In this document: one piece after another, positions 1-8,538 of the stretch | Layout of the letters: each line of letters starts with the position of its first letter | Position numbering within the stretch: position 1 is the stretch's first letter | Source of the DNA: Levyella massiliensis | GTDB taxonomy: Bacteria; Bacillota; Clostridia; Tissierellales; Peptoniphilaceae | NCBI RefSeq assembly: GCF_000308275.2 | Contig: NZ_HG529490.1 | Coordinates: forward strand, 272,609 to 336,608 | DNA: 64,000 nt | Reading direction: 5' to 3' | Translations under genes and position numbers: made by a program | The notes under the pieces: generated by a model | Told to the model about the DNA's origin: nothing | Seen by the model: the letters and a program-made list of their open reading frames with translations, nothing else | Databases searched by the model: none

Positions 1-1
1 T

Positions 2-2602
2 CGTGCGTTCTATGCGATTCGACATTTGACGACACGAGACGGTATTTTTACCAATGGCGTTTATGGCTTTTTAAATATGTATCTGAGTGCACGGGATCAG
101 GTAAAGCCTGATTATGTGTTGGTTGCTTTTGATCGTGGGGGAAAAACCTTTCGCGCTGAAGACTATGAAGCATACAAAGGCACACGCCAGGAAACGCCGT
201 CAGAATTGAGCGCGCAATTTGGAATGACCAAAGACGTATTGGATGCCTTGGGCATTTGTCATATCGATGTGGAAGGCTATGAGGCAGATGACATCGTAGG
301 CACGGTATCTAAGATGGCCTCCGAAGCAGGCATTCAAAGTGTACTTTTAACGGGAGATCGCGATTATTTTCAATTGGTCGACGAGAATACGACGGTGCTT
401 TTTACGAAAAAAGGCATCAGTGAACTGGAAGAAGTCGACCCCGCATGGATTCGCGAGAAATATGATCTGGAACCGTCGGCACTGATTGAAGTGAAAGGCT
501 TGCAGGGCGATACATCGGATAACATTCCGGGTGTTGCCGGCATTGGCGAAAAAACAGCGCTGAAGCTCATTCGCGAATATCATACCATTGACGGTGTCTA
601 CGAACATATCGACGATTTGAAAGGGAAAATGAAGGAAAATCTCGAAGAGGGACGCACGCAGGCGTACTTGAGCCGTCGTCTGGGGACGATTTTCCGTGAG
701 GTTCCTTTGGAACAGACCTTAGAAGATTTCATTCCTAAACCGGTGAATCAAGAAAAATTGGCGGATCGCTTTGAACGCCTGGAGTTTCATTCCTTGGCGG
801 ATCGCTTTGCCGTGCGAAAAGAAGCCGTTCCGCAGGCTGAAGAGGCAACCTGGGTCAAACCCGAGGACTGGGCATCGTTGGCCGATTCTTTGGCAAAGGA
901 AGAAGAACTGACGTTTGCATTGTTGGCGGACGGAGAAAGCTATATACATGATGCACCGGCGTTTGCGGCATTTCGCACCGGCGATGGCAAGAGTCTGGTG
1001 CTGCGACTTATCGGTGAAGAAGCGCATTTTGCCGAAGTGTTTCACCCTTTATTTACGGAAAACACGCATTTCATTGCCTACGATATGAAAGAAAGCATGG
1101 TATTGCTCCAACGACTCGGCATTACATTGGAAGGGTCTTATGACGACGTCATGCTCATGGAATATTTGCAAGATCCCAATCGTGCCAATTACACCGTGGA
1201 TCAACTGGCCGGACGCCTTTTGCATCTGCAGTTGCCCAGTCGTTCCGATCTTCTGGGCAAGGGCAAGAATAAGAAGACACTTTCGGCGGTAGAGCCTTCC
1301 GTTCTTTCCTCCTATATAGGCGCAGCATTAAAAACTATCACGGAGGCAAGACCCTTGTTACAAAAGGAGATGGATCGCTTAGAAATGCATCATCTCTATC
1401 AGGACATTGAAAATCCGCTGGCAGCGGTGCTGGCGCGCATGGAAATTGCCGGCGTGGCTGTGGATGTAGGGGTACTTGATTCGTTGGATCAGGAATTTAG
1501 CGCAGCTCTTGCGCGATGCGAACAGCAGGTGTACGCGGCGGCCGGTCAAGAATTTAATCTGAATTCGCCAAAACAGCTGGGGGAGATTCTCTTTGAAAAA
1601 ATGCAGCTTCCTCATGGAAAAAAAACAAAAACCGGCTACTCTACTAATGCGGAGGTGTTGGAGAAGCTGCAAGATGTCGATCCGATTATTCCCGCCATTC
1701 TGGAAGTTCGTAAGCTCTCCAAATTGAAATCCACGTATGTGGACGGGCTTCGTCCGCACATCGGAGAAGATGGTCGCATTCATTCCACGTTCCGTCAGAA
1801 TGTGGCGGCCACCGGTCGAATTTCTTCGACTGAACCGAATTTACAGAACATTCCGGTGCGTACGGAGGAAGGACGTAAATTGCGTGCGGTGTTTGTTGCC
1901 GAAGAAGGCAATTTGCTGGTGGATGCCGATTATTCCCAAATCGAGTTGCGAATTCTGGCTTCGCTCAGTGGTGATGAAACCATGAAGGATGCGTTTCGCC
2001 ATGGCGTTGATATTCATCGCAAAACCGCAGCGGAAGTCAATCATATTTCTCCGGATGAGGTGACGCCTCTGCAGCGATCTTACGCCAAGGCAGTCAATTT
2101 TGGCATCATCTACGGCATCAGCGATTACGGCCTATCGCGTGATTTATCCATTTCCCGCAAGGAGGCCAAGGACTATATTGAAACCTATAAAGACACCTAT
2201 CCGCGCATTCGCGACTACATGAAAGAAATCGTCGAAAAAGCCAAGAAGGACGGCTATGTGGACACGTATTATGGCCGTCGTAGGGAAATTCCGGAGTTGA
2301 AAAGCCGCAACTTCAACGTGCGCGGCTTTGGGGAACGTATTGCGTTAAATACGCCGATTCAGGGCACTGCGGCAGATATGATCAAAATGGCGATGATCCG
2401 CGTGGATCGCGGTTTGCGGGAAGGCGGATATCGCTCCCGATTAGTCCTGCAGATCCACGACGAGCTGATCATCGAATGCCCGAAAGACGAGGCAGAGGAA
2501 GTGGGAAAACGGGTCGTAGAGTGGATGCAGGAAATCAGCGATTTTGACGTGCCCATTATTGCCGATATGAATATGGGGAAGAGCTGGCTGGAAGCAAAAT
2601 AA
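2..2602 (+). CDS. polA: DNA polymerase I, 5' end cut off by the window edge
   Basis: The reading frame is already open at base 2 and encodes a typical PolA N-terminal nuclease sequence before any start codon, so the true start lies to the left. Domains in order: 5'-3' exonuclease (to about base 850), a 3'-5' exonuclease-like fold (about 860-1400) and the polymerase domain. Polymerase motif A (DADYSQIELR, near 1923), motif B (RSYAKAVNFGIIYG, near 2077) and motif C (QIHDELI, near 2448) are all present. In the proofreading domain the expected DxE metal-binding motif is replaced by a stretch around ALLADGESY, so proofreading is probably lost, as in many Gram-positive PolA proteins. The enzyme fills repair gaps and removes Okazaki primers. 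coaE follows closely, a pairing that is common in Firmicutes. Confidence 0.96.
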   Translation, partial: RAFYAIRHLTTRDGIFTNGVYGFLNMYLSARDQVKPDYVLVAFDRGGKTFRAEDYEAYKGTRQETPSELSAQFGMTKDVLDALGICHIDVEGYEADDIVGTVSKMASEAGIQSVLLTGDRDYFQLVDENTTVLFTKKGISELEEVDPAWIREKYDLEPSALIEVKGLQGDTSDNIPGVAGIGEKTALKLIREYHTIDGVYEHIDDLKGKMKENLEEGRTQAYLSRRLGTIFREVPLEQTLEDFIPKPVNQEKLADRFERLEFHSLADRFAVRKEAVPQAEEATWVKPEDWASLADSLAKEEELTFALLADGESYIHDAPAFAAFRTGDGKSLVLRLIGEEAHFAEVFHPLFTENTHFIAYDMKESMVLLQRLGITLEGSYDDVMLMEYLQDPNRANYTVDQLAGRLLHLQLPSRSDLLGKGKNKKTLSAVEPSVLSSYIGAALKTITEARPLLQKEMDRLEMHHLYQDIENPLAAVLARMEIAGVAVDVGVLDSLDQEFSAALARCEQQVYAAAGQEFNLNSPKQLGEILFEKMQLPHGKKTKTGYSTNAEVLEKLQDVDPIIPAILEVRKLSKLKSTYVDGLRPHIGEDGRIHSTFRQNVAATGRISSTEPNLQNIPVRTEEGRKLRAVFVAEEGNLLVDADYSQIELRILASLSGDETMKDAFRHGVDIHRKTAAEVNHISPDEVTPLQRSYAKAVNFGIIYGISDYGLSRDLSISRKEAKDYIETYKDTYPRIRDYMKEIVEKAKKDGYVDTYYGRRREIPELKSRNFNVRGFGERIALNTPIQGTAADMIKMAMIRVDRGLREGGYRSRLVLQIHDELIIECPKDEAEEVGKRVVEWMQEISDFDVPIIADMNMGKSWLEAK

Positions 2603-2670
2603 GAGAGCAGCCGTTGCGGCAGGAAGTCCGCTTTTTTCGGTGCGATCATGTTACAATAGCGGGAGAAACC

Positions 2671-3325
2671 ATGAAAGAAAAGAATGTATTTCGCCGCATT
2701 GGCATTACCGGTGGTATTGCCAGCGGAAAATCCACCGTGACGACGTGGCTGAAGACACATGGGTATCCGGTGTGGGACGCCGATGCGATCTGACGAAACG
2801 CTGACAGCCAAGGGAAGTCCGTTATTGCAACAGATTGCAGGACGGTTTGGACCGCAGGCTCTCACGGCGGACGGTACATTACATCGCAGCTATTTAGCAG
2901 AGCGTGTCTTTTCCGATCCTGTTGCGCGAAAAGCACTGGATGCGCTCACCCATCCTGCCGTGTATCAAGAGATGGCACGACAGGCCGCAACGTGGGAAGA
3001 GATGCAGCGTGCGAACACGACTTCGACGAATCGTAGTGAATTGCTGTTTTTTGATGTGCCATTGCTGCTTGAAACCCATGAGGATGCAACGGTTCTTCAC
3101 TTGGATCACATCTGGCTCGTGCATACTTCACCGGAAGTACAAATCGAGCGACTCATGGCGCGCAATCTTTTTTCGGCAGAGGAGGCAAAACGACGTATCG
3201 CCTCGCAGATGCCGTTGGCCGAAAAGCAAGCGTTGGCGGATGTCCTGATCAATAACGACGGAAATCGGCAACAGCTGGCAAAAAGAATAGAAGAATGTAT
3301 TGAGGGAGAATACCGTCATGTTTAA
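2671..3325 (+). CDS. coaE: Dephospho-CoA kinase, split by a one-base frameshift
   Basis: CoaE phosphorylates dephospho-CoA in the last step of coenzyme A synthesis. Translation from ATG 2671 gives the P-loop GGIASGKST and then WDADAI, followed by TGA at 2791. The rest of the family sequence (DETLTAKGSP, then ADGTLHRSYLAERVFSDP, ALTHPAV, FFDVPLLLET) continues in the next frame from 2792 to 3325. Skipping the single T at 2791 restores DADAI-DETLTAK-GSP with the spacing normal for the family, so the break is one extra base. The gene is normally essential. Sequence error, a recent mutation or +1 recoding at ATC-TGA-C are all possible. A TACAAT box lies at 2653, about 18 bases upstream of the start. 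Confidence 0.85.
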
Positions 3326-3989
3326 GAATGCGATGAAAACATTGGGGCACATTCTACGCAATTTGTTGCTGATTGTGCTTGTGCTTTTTATTTTGGCATT
3401 TTTGGTGGCAGGCTTTTTGTTTTATCGCGGTACAACCAACTATTCGGTGCGCTATGGCGCAGAGATCACGGCTGCTGCAGAGAAAGAAGGGCTCAGTCCT
3501 TTTCTGGTGGCAGGCGTCGTGAAATCGGAGAGTAATTTCAAAGCGGACGTTGTTGCCGATGACGGGGGTGTGGGGCTGATGCAACTCATGCCGGAAGCCG
3601 TCGATTGGGTTGCGGATCGCTTAAACCTGGATAAAACGACACTGAATATCAAAGATCCAAAAACGAACTTGATGATCGGCACACATTACCTTGCCTATCT
3701 GCTGAGTCGCTATCAAAGCGAGCATCTGGCTATTGTGGCGTACAATACGGGGCTGAGCAATGTCGATAAATGGCTTAAGGATGGTACGATCACATGGGAT
3801 TCCGATACGATGGACAACATCCCGGCCGAGATCCCTCGTCGGTATGTACGGCGCGTCGAACAGGCGCATTCGGTCTATGCCACGATGTATAAGGATGGTC
3901 TGCCGTCGGATTCTTCAAACGAAAATCCGTTTCTTTTGACGCTGCAGAATATGAAACGTACCATAACCGGCATCTGGCAGCGTTATTGA
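3318..3989 (+). CDS. Membrane-anchored lytic transglycosylase (SLT/GH23 domain)
   Basis: This is a 223-residue protein that cleaves peptidoglycan glycan strands outside the membrane. One N-terminal membrane helix (about residues 14-36) is followed by an SLT domain. The catalytic glutamate is in VVKSESNF (about residue 71), with the usual VGLMQLMP, AYNTG and RRYVRRV segments. I chose ATG 3318 rather than TTG 3300 because GGGAGAA at 3303-3309 is well placed as a ribosome-binding site and the start overlaps the coaE stop by eight bases. It resembles the SLT proteins that follow coaE in many Clostridia. Its cellular partner is not shown by the sequence. Confidence 0.9.
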   Translation: MFKNAMKTLGHILRNLLLIVLVLFILAFLVAGFLFYRGTTNYSVRYGAEITAAAEKEGLSPFLVAGVVKSESNFKADVVADDGGVGLMQLMPEAVDWVADRLNLDKTTLNIKDPKTNLMIGTHYLAYLLSRYQSEHLAIVAYNTGLSNVDKWLKDGTITWDSDTMDNIPAEIPRRYVRRVEQAHSVYATMYKDGLPSDSSNENPFLLTLQNMKRTITGIWQRY

Positions 3990-4027
3990 CAATTATAAAT
4001 CGTGCCCCTATAATGATAGGGTCACTT

Positions 4028-4112
4028 GCAGAAGTGGTGGAATAGGCAGACACGCCACTTTGAGGGGGTGGTGAGCATTACGCTTGTGTGGGTTCGAATC
4101 CCATCTTCTGCA
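4028..4112 (+). tRNA. tRNA-Leu (anticodon GAG)
   Basis: The acceptor arm GCAGAAG (4028-4034) pairs with CTTCTGC (4105-4111), followed by discriminator A. The anticodon stem CCACT/GGTGG encloses the loop TTGAGGG, which gives anticodon GAG for CTC/CTT codons. A long variable arm (GAGCATTACGCTT region) identifies a class II leucine tRNA, and the T-loop GGTTCGAATCC is intact. No CCA is encoded. ATAATG just upstream (about 4010) may be the promoter -10. Confidence 0.95.
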
Positions 4113-4163
4113 TTTTCGGGATGGATATTGTCCCTAAGATTCGGTGGTCGAAAGACCGAAACG

Positions 4164-4209
4164 GCGGCGCTTCTGGTAGCGAAAGCACGGAAGCGCTGCT
4201 GTTTTTTTT
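4164..4209 (+). terminator. Intrinsic terminator after tRNA-Leu
   Basis: GCGGCGCTTC (4164-4173) pairs with GAAGCGCTGC (4190-4199), and a run of eight T follows. A second small hairpin (TTCGG...CCGAA, 4140-4160) lies just before it. Confidence 0.85.
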
Positions 4210-4262
4210 ATTTACAATGAACGTATTTTCTACACAAAGTCTCCATGTTTCTTTGTGAACTC

Positions 4263-4291
4263 TGTAACAAGAAAGGCAGGTGTGCTAAAAT
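4263..4291 (+). promoter_or_regulatory. Likely promoter of the rnf operon
   Basis: An extended -10 (TGC-TAAAAT, hexamer at 4286-4291) lies about 90 bases before the rnfC start. The -35 region (TGTAAC, 4263-4268) is weak, as is usual with an extended -10. The leader after it can form a small hairpin (TCCAC...GTGGA near 4317-4331). I see no known riboswitch. Confidence 0.5.
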
Positions 4292-4381
4292 AGGAGTGTT
4301 TAAGGCTCGATCGTTTCCACGTTTGGTGGAGTGTGGTAACGATTCCTGATAACAGTCATAAATTCTTGAGAGGAGTAGTTT

Positions 4382-5704
4382 ATGCAATTAAACAACCTGA
4401 CGTTCCGGGGTGGCGTGCATTTCGAAGATTATAAATCGCTTTCCAACGGAGCAGAACTTCAGGTCATGCCTGCTCCCGATGTGATCACTTTACCGATGGC
4501 GCAGCATATTGGCGCACCGGCAAAGCCCATCGTGAAGAAAGGCGACCATGTAGATGTAGGACAAAAGATTGCGGAGCCGGGTGGATTTGTTTCAGCGGCG
4601 ATACACGCAAGTGTTTCTGGCGAAGTAAAGGGCATTGTGGACTTCGTCAAAACGGATGGCTCCAAGGTTCCGGCTATCGTGATTGAGAATGACCATCAGG
4701 ACACCTTGGGCTATACGCCGGTGGACAGAAGTCACGATGATCTGACGCCGGAACAGATTATTGATTATGTGAAAGAAGCCGGCATTGTCGGTATGGGCGG
4801 CGCGGGCTTTCCGACGCATGTCAAGTACATGCCGCCAAAGGATATGACCATCGACACGATCATTATCAATGGTGCCGAATGTGAGCCGTATCTGACCAGC
4901 GATGACTTGCTCATGCGTACGCATCCGGAGAAGGTGGTTGCCGGCTTGAAATTAATTATCAAAGCCACCGGTGCCAAAAAAGGTTACATAGCCATCGAAC
5001 AAAATAAGCCGAAGGCCATTGAGGCGGTAGCAGCTGCTTTGGGCGAAGAGGAAAATCTTGCCGTGGCCACCATGCAGACGAAATATCCGCAGGGCGATGA
5101 AAAGAATCTCATTGCTGCGGTTACGGGCTTGCATATTCCAGCCGGACAGCTTCCGGCTAGTGTGGGTTGCGTGGTCTCCAACGCGGCGACGACCTGTGCG
5201 GTTGTGGATGCGGTGTACTACGGTAAACCGCTTTATGAGCGCATCGTGACCATTACGGGACATGCCGTGAATGCGCCGAAAAATATTTTATTGCGTTTTG
5301 GCACGTCCATTCATGATGCTGTAGAATTCAGCGGCGGCTATGCTTCGCAGCCGGGAAAGATCATCTGTGGCGGCCCGATGATGGGGGTTGCCATGTATTC
5401 GGATGTCGTACCTTTGGATAAGCGAAACAATGGCGTTCTCGTTATGACAGAAGAAGAAAGTCTCCCCAAACCGGTGGATCCGTGCATTCGCTGCGGTCGC
5501 TGTGTGGATGGATGCCCGATGCATCTCGAACCGCTGATGCTGGCGAATGATTCTCGTATCGGTGCGTTTGATCGCGCTCGAGAATTTTATATTAAGCAAT
5601 GCATTGAATGCGGCACGTGCGCCTATGTGTGTCCGTCGCATCGACCGCTGTTGCAGTGGATTCGTTTCGGTAAAGCGGAAATCGCGAAAATGGACAGAAA
5701 GTAG
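4382..5704 (+). CDS. rnfC: Rnf complex subunit RnfC
   Basis: This 440-residue peripheral subunit is the NADH-side part of the Rnf ferredoxin:NAD+ oxidoreductase. The N-terminal region is the usual biotinyl-lipoyl-like and SLBB fold. The nucleotide/FMN-binding segment includes GIVGMGGAGFPTHVKY (about residue 136). Two 4Fe-4S motifs lie near the C-terminus, CIRCGRCVDGCP and CIECGTCAYVCP. AGAGGAG precedes the ATG by about eight bases. It is the first gene of the order C-D-G-E-A-B, which is the usual clostridial order. Confidence 0.97.
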   Translation: MQLNNLTFRGGVHFEDYKSLSNGAELQVMPAPDVITLPMAQHIGAPAKPIVKKGDHVDVGQKIAEPGGFVSAAIHASVSGEVKGIVDFVKTDGSKVPAIVIENDHQDTLGYTPVDRSHDDLTPEQIIDYVKEAGIVGMGGAGFPTHVKYMPPKDMTIDTIIINGAECEPYLTSDDLLMRTHPEKVVAGLKLIIKATGAKKGYIAIEQNKPKAIEAVAAALGEEENLAVATMQTKYPQGDEKNLIAAVTGLHIPAGQLPASVGCVVSNAATTCAVVDAVYYGKPLYERIVTITGHAVNAPKNILLRFGTSIHDAVEFSGGYASQPGKIICGGPMMGVAMYSDVVPLDKRNNGVLVMTEEESLPKPVDPCIRCGRCVDGCPMHLEPLMLANDSRIGAFDRAREFYIKQCIECGTCAYVCPSHRPLLQWIRFGKAEIAKMDRK

Positions 5705-5712
5705 GAGGGCAT

Positions 5713-6690
5713 ATGGAAACTACTTCTAATATTCAGGTGGAGAATAAACTTCTTCATGTTGCCGCTTCGCCCCATGTCACAACGAGCGAAACGATGCAGC
5801 GCATGATGTTTGATGTATTGATCGCATTAATTCCTTCCGTTGTTGTGGCGGGGGTTGTGTTCGGATTGCAGGCCATTGTTTTGATTGCGGCCTGTGTCGT
5901 GTCTGCTGTTGCAGCAGAAGCAATTTTTCAAACCATTCGGAAACAGCCGGTGACGATCAAAGACGGATCGGCCATGATCACCGGCGTATTGTTGGCCTTT
6001 AACCTGCCCTCGACGTATCCCATTTGGAAAGCCGCGCTTGGCGCTGTGTTTGCCATCGTGATTGCTAAGCAATTTTTCGGCGGATTGGGCAGTAACTTTG
6101 TGAACCCCGCTCTGGCCGGTCGTGCCTTTTTGATGTCGGCTTGGGCAAAAGATTTTGCAAACACCCCGTTTCCGTTCGGCGTAAAACCGGCCGGCACGGA
6201 TGCCGTGACCGCGGCGACGCCCTTATCCGGCGGCCCGACCCCGGGACTTTGGGATATGTTCGTCGGCAATATGCCCGGTATGCTGGGTGAAGTGAGTGCT
6301 TTAGCCATTCTTATCGGCGCTGCCTATCTGTTATGGCGCGGCGTGATTCGCATTCGCATCCCTGCCGGTATGATCGGTTCTTTCGTCGTATTTACCTCGC
6401 TCTTTGGCATCGTAACGGGACAATTTCAGCCGGCACAGTTGCCGACCGAAGTCCTCAGCGGTGGCTTGGTGCTGGGCGCCTTCTTTATGGCGACGGACTA
6501 TGCTACGACGCCAATGACGGCCCGCGGACAACTGATCTTTGCCATCGGTGCAGGCTTTATTACGGCTTTGATTCGTCATTTCGGCACGCTGCCGGAAGGC
6601 GTTTCCTATGCGATTTTGCTGATGAATGTTGCCACACCGCTGATTGATAAGTACGTAAAGAACAAGCCGTTTGGAGGTGTGTCAAAATGA
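5713..6690 (+). CDS. rnfD: Rnf complex subunit RnfD
   Basis: This 325-residue membrane subunit has many hydrophobic helices. The segment TAATPLSGGPTPG (about residue 166) corresponds to the site where FMN is linked covalently to threonine in the RnfD/NqrB family, and GGLGSNFVNPALAGRAF is another family hallmark. It starts eight bases after the rnfC stop behind GGAGGG and overlaps rnfG by four bases, so translation is probably coupled. It forms part of the ion-translocating core. Confidence 0.97.
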   Translation: METTSNIQVENKLLHVAASPHVTTSETMQRMMFDVLIALIPSVVVAGVVFGLQAIVLIAACVVSAVAAEAIFQTIRKQPVTIKDGSAMITGVLLAFNLPSTYPIWKAALGAVFAIVIAKQFFGGLGSNFVNPALAGRAFLMSAWAKDFANTPFPFGVKPAGTDAVTAATPLSGGPTPGLWDMFVGNMPGMLGEVSALAILIGAAYLLWRGVIRIRIPAGMIGSFVVFTSLFGIVTGQFQPAQLPTEVLSGGLVLGAFFMATDYATTPMTARGQLIFAIGAGFITALIRHFGTLPEGVSYAILLMNVATPLIDKYVKNKPFGGVSK

Positions 6691-7280
6691 AAAAATCTGT
6701 CGAATATGCTGTGAAATTATTCGTGATTTGCGCCATTGCCACGCTCGTTTTGGCTTTTACCAACAATGCAACGGCACCGGTCATTGAAGAAGCACAGAAA
6801 CAAAAAGAATTAAAGGCCTTTACCGAAGTTTTTCCGGGTTTGGAAGAGACGAAGCCGGTTGCCGATAAAAGTGTTCTGAATGACAATATCGTTTCTGTCA
6901 ATGAAGCCATTGTCGGAGGAAAAACAGAAGGCTATCTTTATTCCGTCAATTCTCCGGTAGGATATGACGGACCGATCAGCTTTGTCGTCGGGGCGAAAAC
7001 CGATGGTACGGTAACGGGACTGAAAATCATCAACCAAACGGAAACCACAGGCTTTGGCGCTAGCGTGGCCAAGCCGGAATATGCGGCCGGCATGCAGGGC
7101 GTCACATTGAATCAAGCCTTGAAGATGGAAGGCGCCGGCGGAAAACCGGACGTAATGCCGGCCATTTCCGGTGCGACCCGTACATCGACGGCAATGTTAA
7201 AAGCCATGAACATGGTGGTGGAAGCGCAGGCAAAATTAACCGGCGGTGCCGGCCAGTCGAACGCATCCGAGACAAAATAG
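6687..7280 (+). CDS. rnfG: Rnf complex subunit RnfG (covalent FMN subunit)
   Basis: This 197-residue protein has one N-terminal membrane helix (about residues 8-27) and an extracytoplasmic FMN-binding domain. SGATRTSTAM (about residue 160) is the flavinylation motif, with the FMN-bearing threonine inside SGATxxT. The fold hallmark ETTGFGASVAKPEY is also present. The start overlaps the rnfD stop (ATGA). Confidence 0.97.
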   Translation: MKKSVEYAVKLFVICAIATLVLAFTNNATAPVIEEAQKQKELKAFTEVFPGLEETKPVADKSVLNDNIVSVNEAIVGGKTEGYLYSVNSPVGYDGPISFVVGAKTDGTVTGLKIINQTETTGFGASVAKPEYAAGMQGVTLNQALKMEGAGGKPDVMPAISGATRTSTAMLKAMNMVVEAQAKLTGGAGQSNASETK

Positions 7281-7290
7281 GGAGGATTTT

Positions 7291-7936
7291 ATGGATAAGT
7301 TAAAAGAAGGTATGTTTTCCAACAATCCGGTCCTGGTCCAATTGATCGGATTTTGCTCGGTCCTGGCGGTTTCTTCCACGGTGTTGGGAGCGGTGGGCAT
7401 GTCCCTCTCCTTTATGTTCGTGTTGATTCTGTCCAATATCGTTATTTCACTGCTGCGCAATTTCATTCCGAATGAAATTCGTATTCCAGCGTTCATCGTG
7501 GTTATAGCCAGCTTTGTGACGATCCTGCAGATGTGCTTACAAGCGTATTTTGAAGAAATCTACAATCTGCTCGGCATTTTCCTGCCCCTGATTGTTGTGA
7601 ACTGCATTATTCTCGGCCGTGCCGAAGCGTTTGCTTCGAAAAACGGCGTAGTGGCCTCCGCTATTGATGGTTTGGTCAACGGACTGGGTTACGGCTTCGT
7701 GGTCATCACCGTAGCGATTGTGCGTGAATTGATCGGTGCGGGGCACGTTATTGGGCGTGCGCATTTTACCGGAAGCCGCTACCATTCCATTCTTACTGCA
7801 ACCGGCGTCCTCTTTCATCCTGCTGGGCATCTTCTTAGCGGTCATGAATCAGATCAAGCTCATGCAGGCTAAGAAAGCGAAAGAAAAAGAGGCCCAAATG
7901 GTAGCGCCGGCCGAATCGCAAGCGATAGCGGAATAA
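7291..7936 (+). CDS. rnfE: Rnf complex subunit RnfE, broken by a one-base frameshift
   Basis: This integral membrane subunit of about 214 residues (if corrected) starts at ATG 7291 behind GGAGG. The first frame gives normal RnfE sequence (FSNNPVLVQLIG, NCIILGRAEAFA, VRELIGAG) to about 7743. The expected continuation TLLGVRILPEAATIPFLL, PASSFILLGIFLAVMNQIKL is in the next frame from 7745 to the stop at 7936. Skipping the C at 7744 (just after GGGG) joins the parts exactly as RELIGAG-TLLG. Without correction the protein loses its last helix and ends at 7872. The complex needs RnfE, so an error in the sequence or a recent mutation is likely. Confidence 0.9.
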
Positions 7937-7946
7937 GGAGGAGAAT

Positions 7947-8522
7947 ATGGGATTTTTTCAAATTATCTTTCTGACGATTTTTGTGAACAACTACGTGCTT
8001 GCGCAATTCCTCGGTATCTGCCCGAGTATTGGTGTTTCCAGCAAAGTGGAAACGTCCATGGGCATGAGCGCGGCCGTTACGTTTGTTATCACGTTGGCGT
8101 CAGTCATTACCTGGGCTTTGGATCGCCTCATTTTGCAGCCGAATCTGGTCTATTTGCGCACGGTGGCTTTTATCTTGGTCATTGCTGCGCTGGTACAAAT
8201 CGTTGAAATGTTCCTTAAGAAATCGGCACCTGCCCTGTACAACGCCTTGGGCATTTATCTGCCGTTAATTACAACCAACTGTGTCGTTTTGGGCGTAGCC
8301 ATTCTGAACGTACAGAGCAATTACACGCTTCTGCAGACCGTGGCCAGTGCATTGGGTGCTTCCTTGGGATTTGCTTTAGCCCTGATTTTGTTGGCCGCTA
8401 TTCGTGAATCGTTTGATCGCTTGGATAACATTCCCGCCTGCATGCGCGGCGTTCCCAGTGCCTTGTTTACGCTGGGTCTGATGTCCATGGCGTTTGCCGG
8501 CTTTGCCGGTATGTTCCAGTAA
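7947..8522 (+). CDS. rnfA: Rnf complex subunit RnfA
   Basis: This 191-residue protein has six predicted membrane helices and is the homologue and partner of RnfE. NNYVLAQFLGICPSIGVSSKV near the N-terminus and NCVVLGVAILNV mid-protein are diagnostic; the conserved cysteines in these half-repeats bind an Fe-S cluster in the membrane in related NQR/Rnf complexes. It starts behind GGAGGAG, ten bases after the end of rnfE. Confidence 0.97.
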   Translation: MGFFQIIFLTIFVNNYVLAQFLGICPSIGVSSKVETSMGMSAAVTFVITLASVITWALDRLILQPNLVYLRTVAFILVIAALVQIVEMFLKKSAPALYNALGIYLPLITTNCVVLGVAILNVQSNYTLLQTVASALGASLGFALALILLAAIRESFDRLDNIPACMRGVPSALFTLGLMSMAFAGFAGMFQ

Positions 8523-8538
8523 CGGAAAGAAGGGTGTC

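Noticed and set aside
2785..2795. Programmed +1 frameshift in coaE like that in prfB
   Set aside because: The stop context fits, but there is no upstream Shine-Dalgarno-like sequence and the codon cannot re-pair well, so I kept it only as an outside possibility.
4026..4220. Open frame of 64 codons
   Set aside because: It overlaps tRNA-Leu and its terminator and has no ribosome-binding site.
4292..4381. Flavin or other riboswitch before rnfC
   Set aside because: The leader is about 90 bases, and I found no conserved riboswitch core, only a small hairpin.
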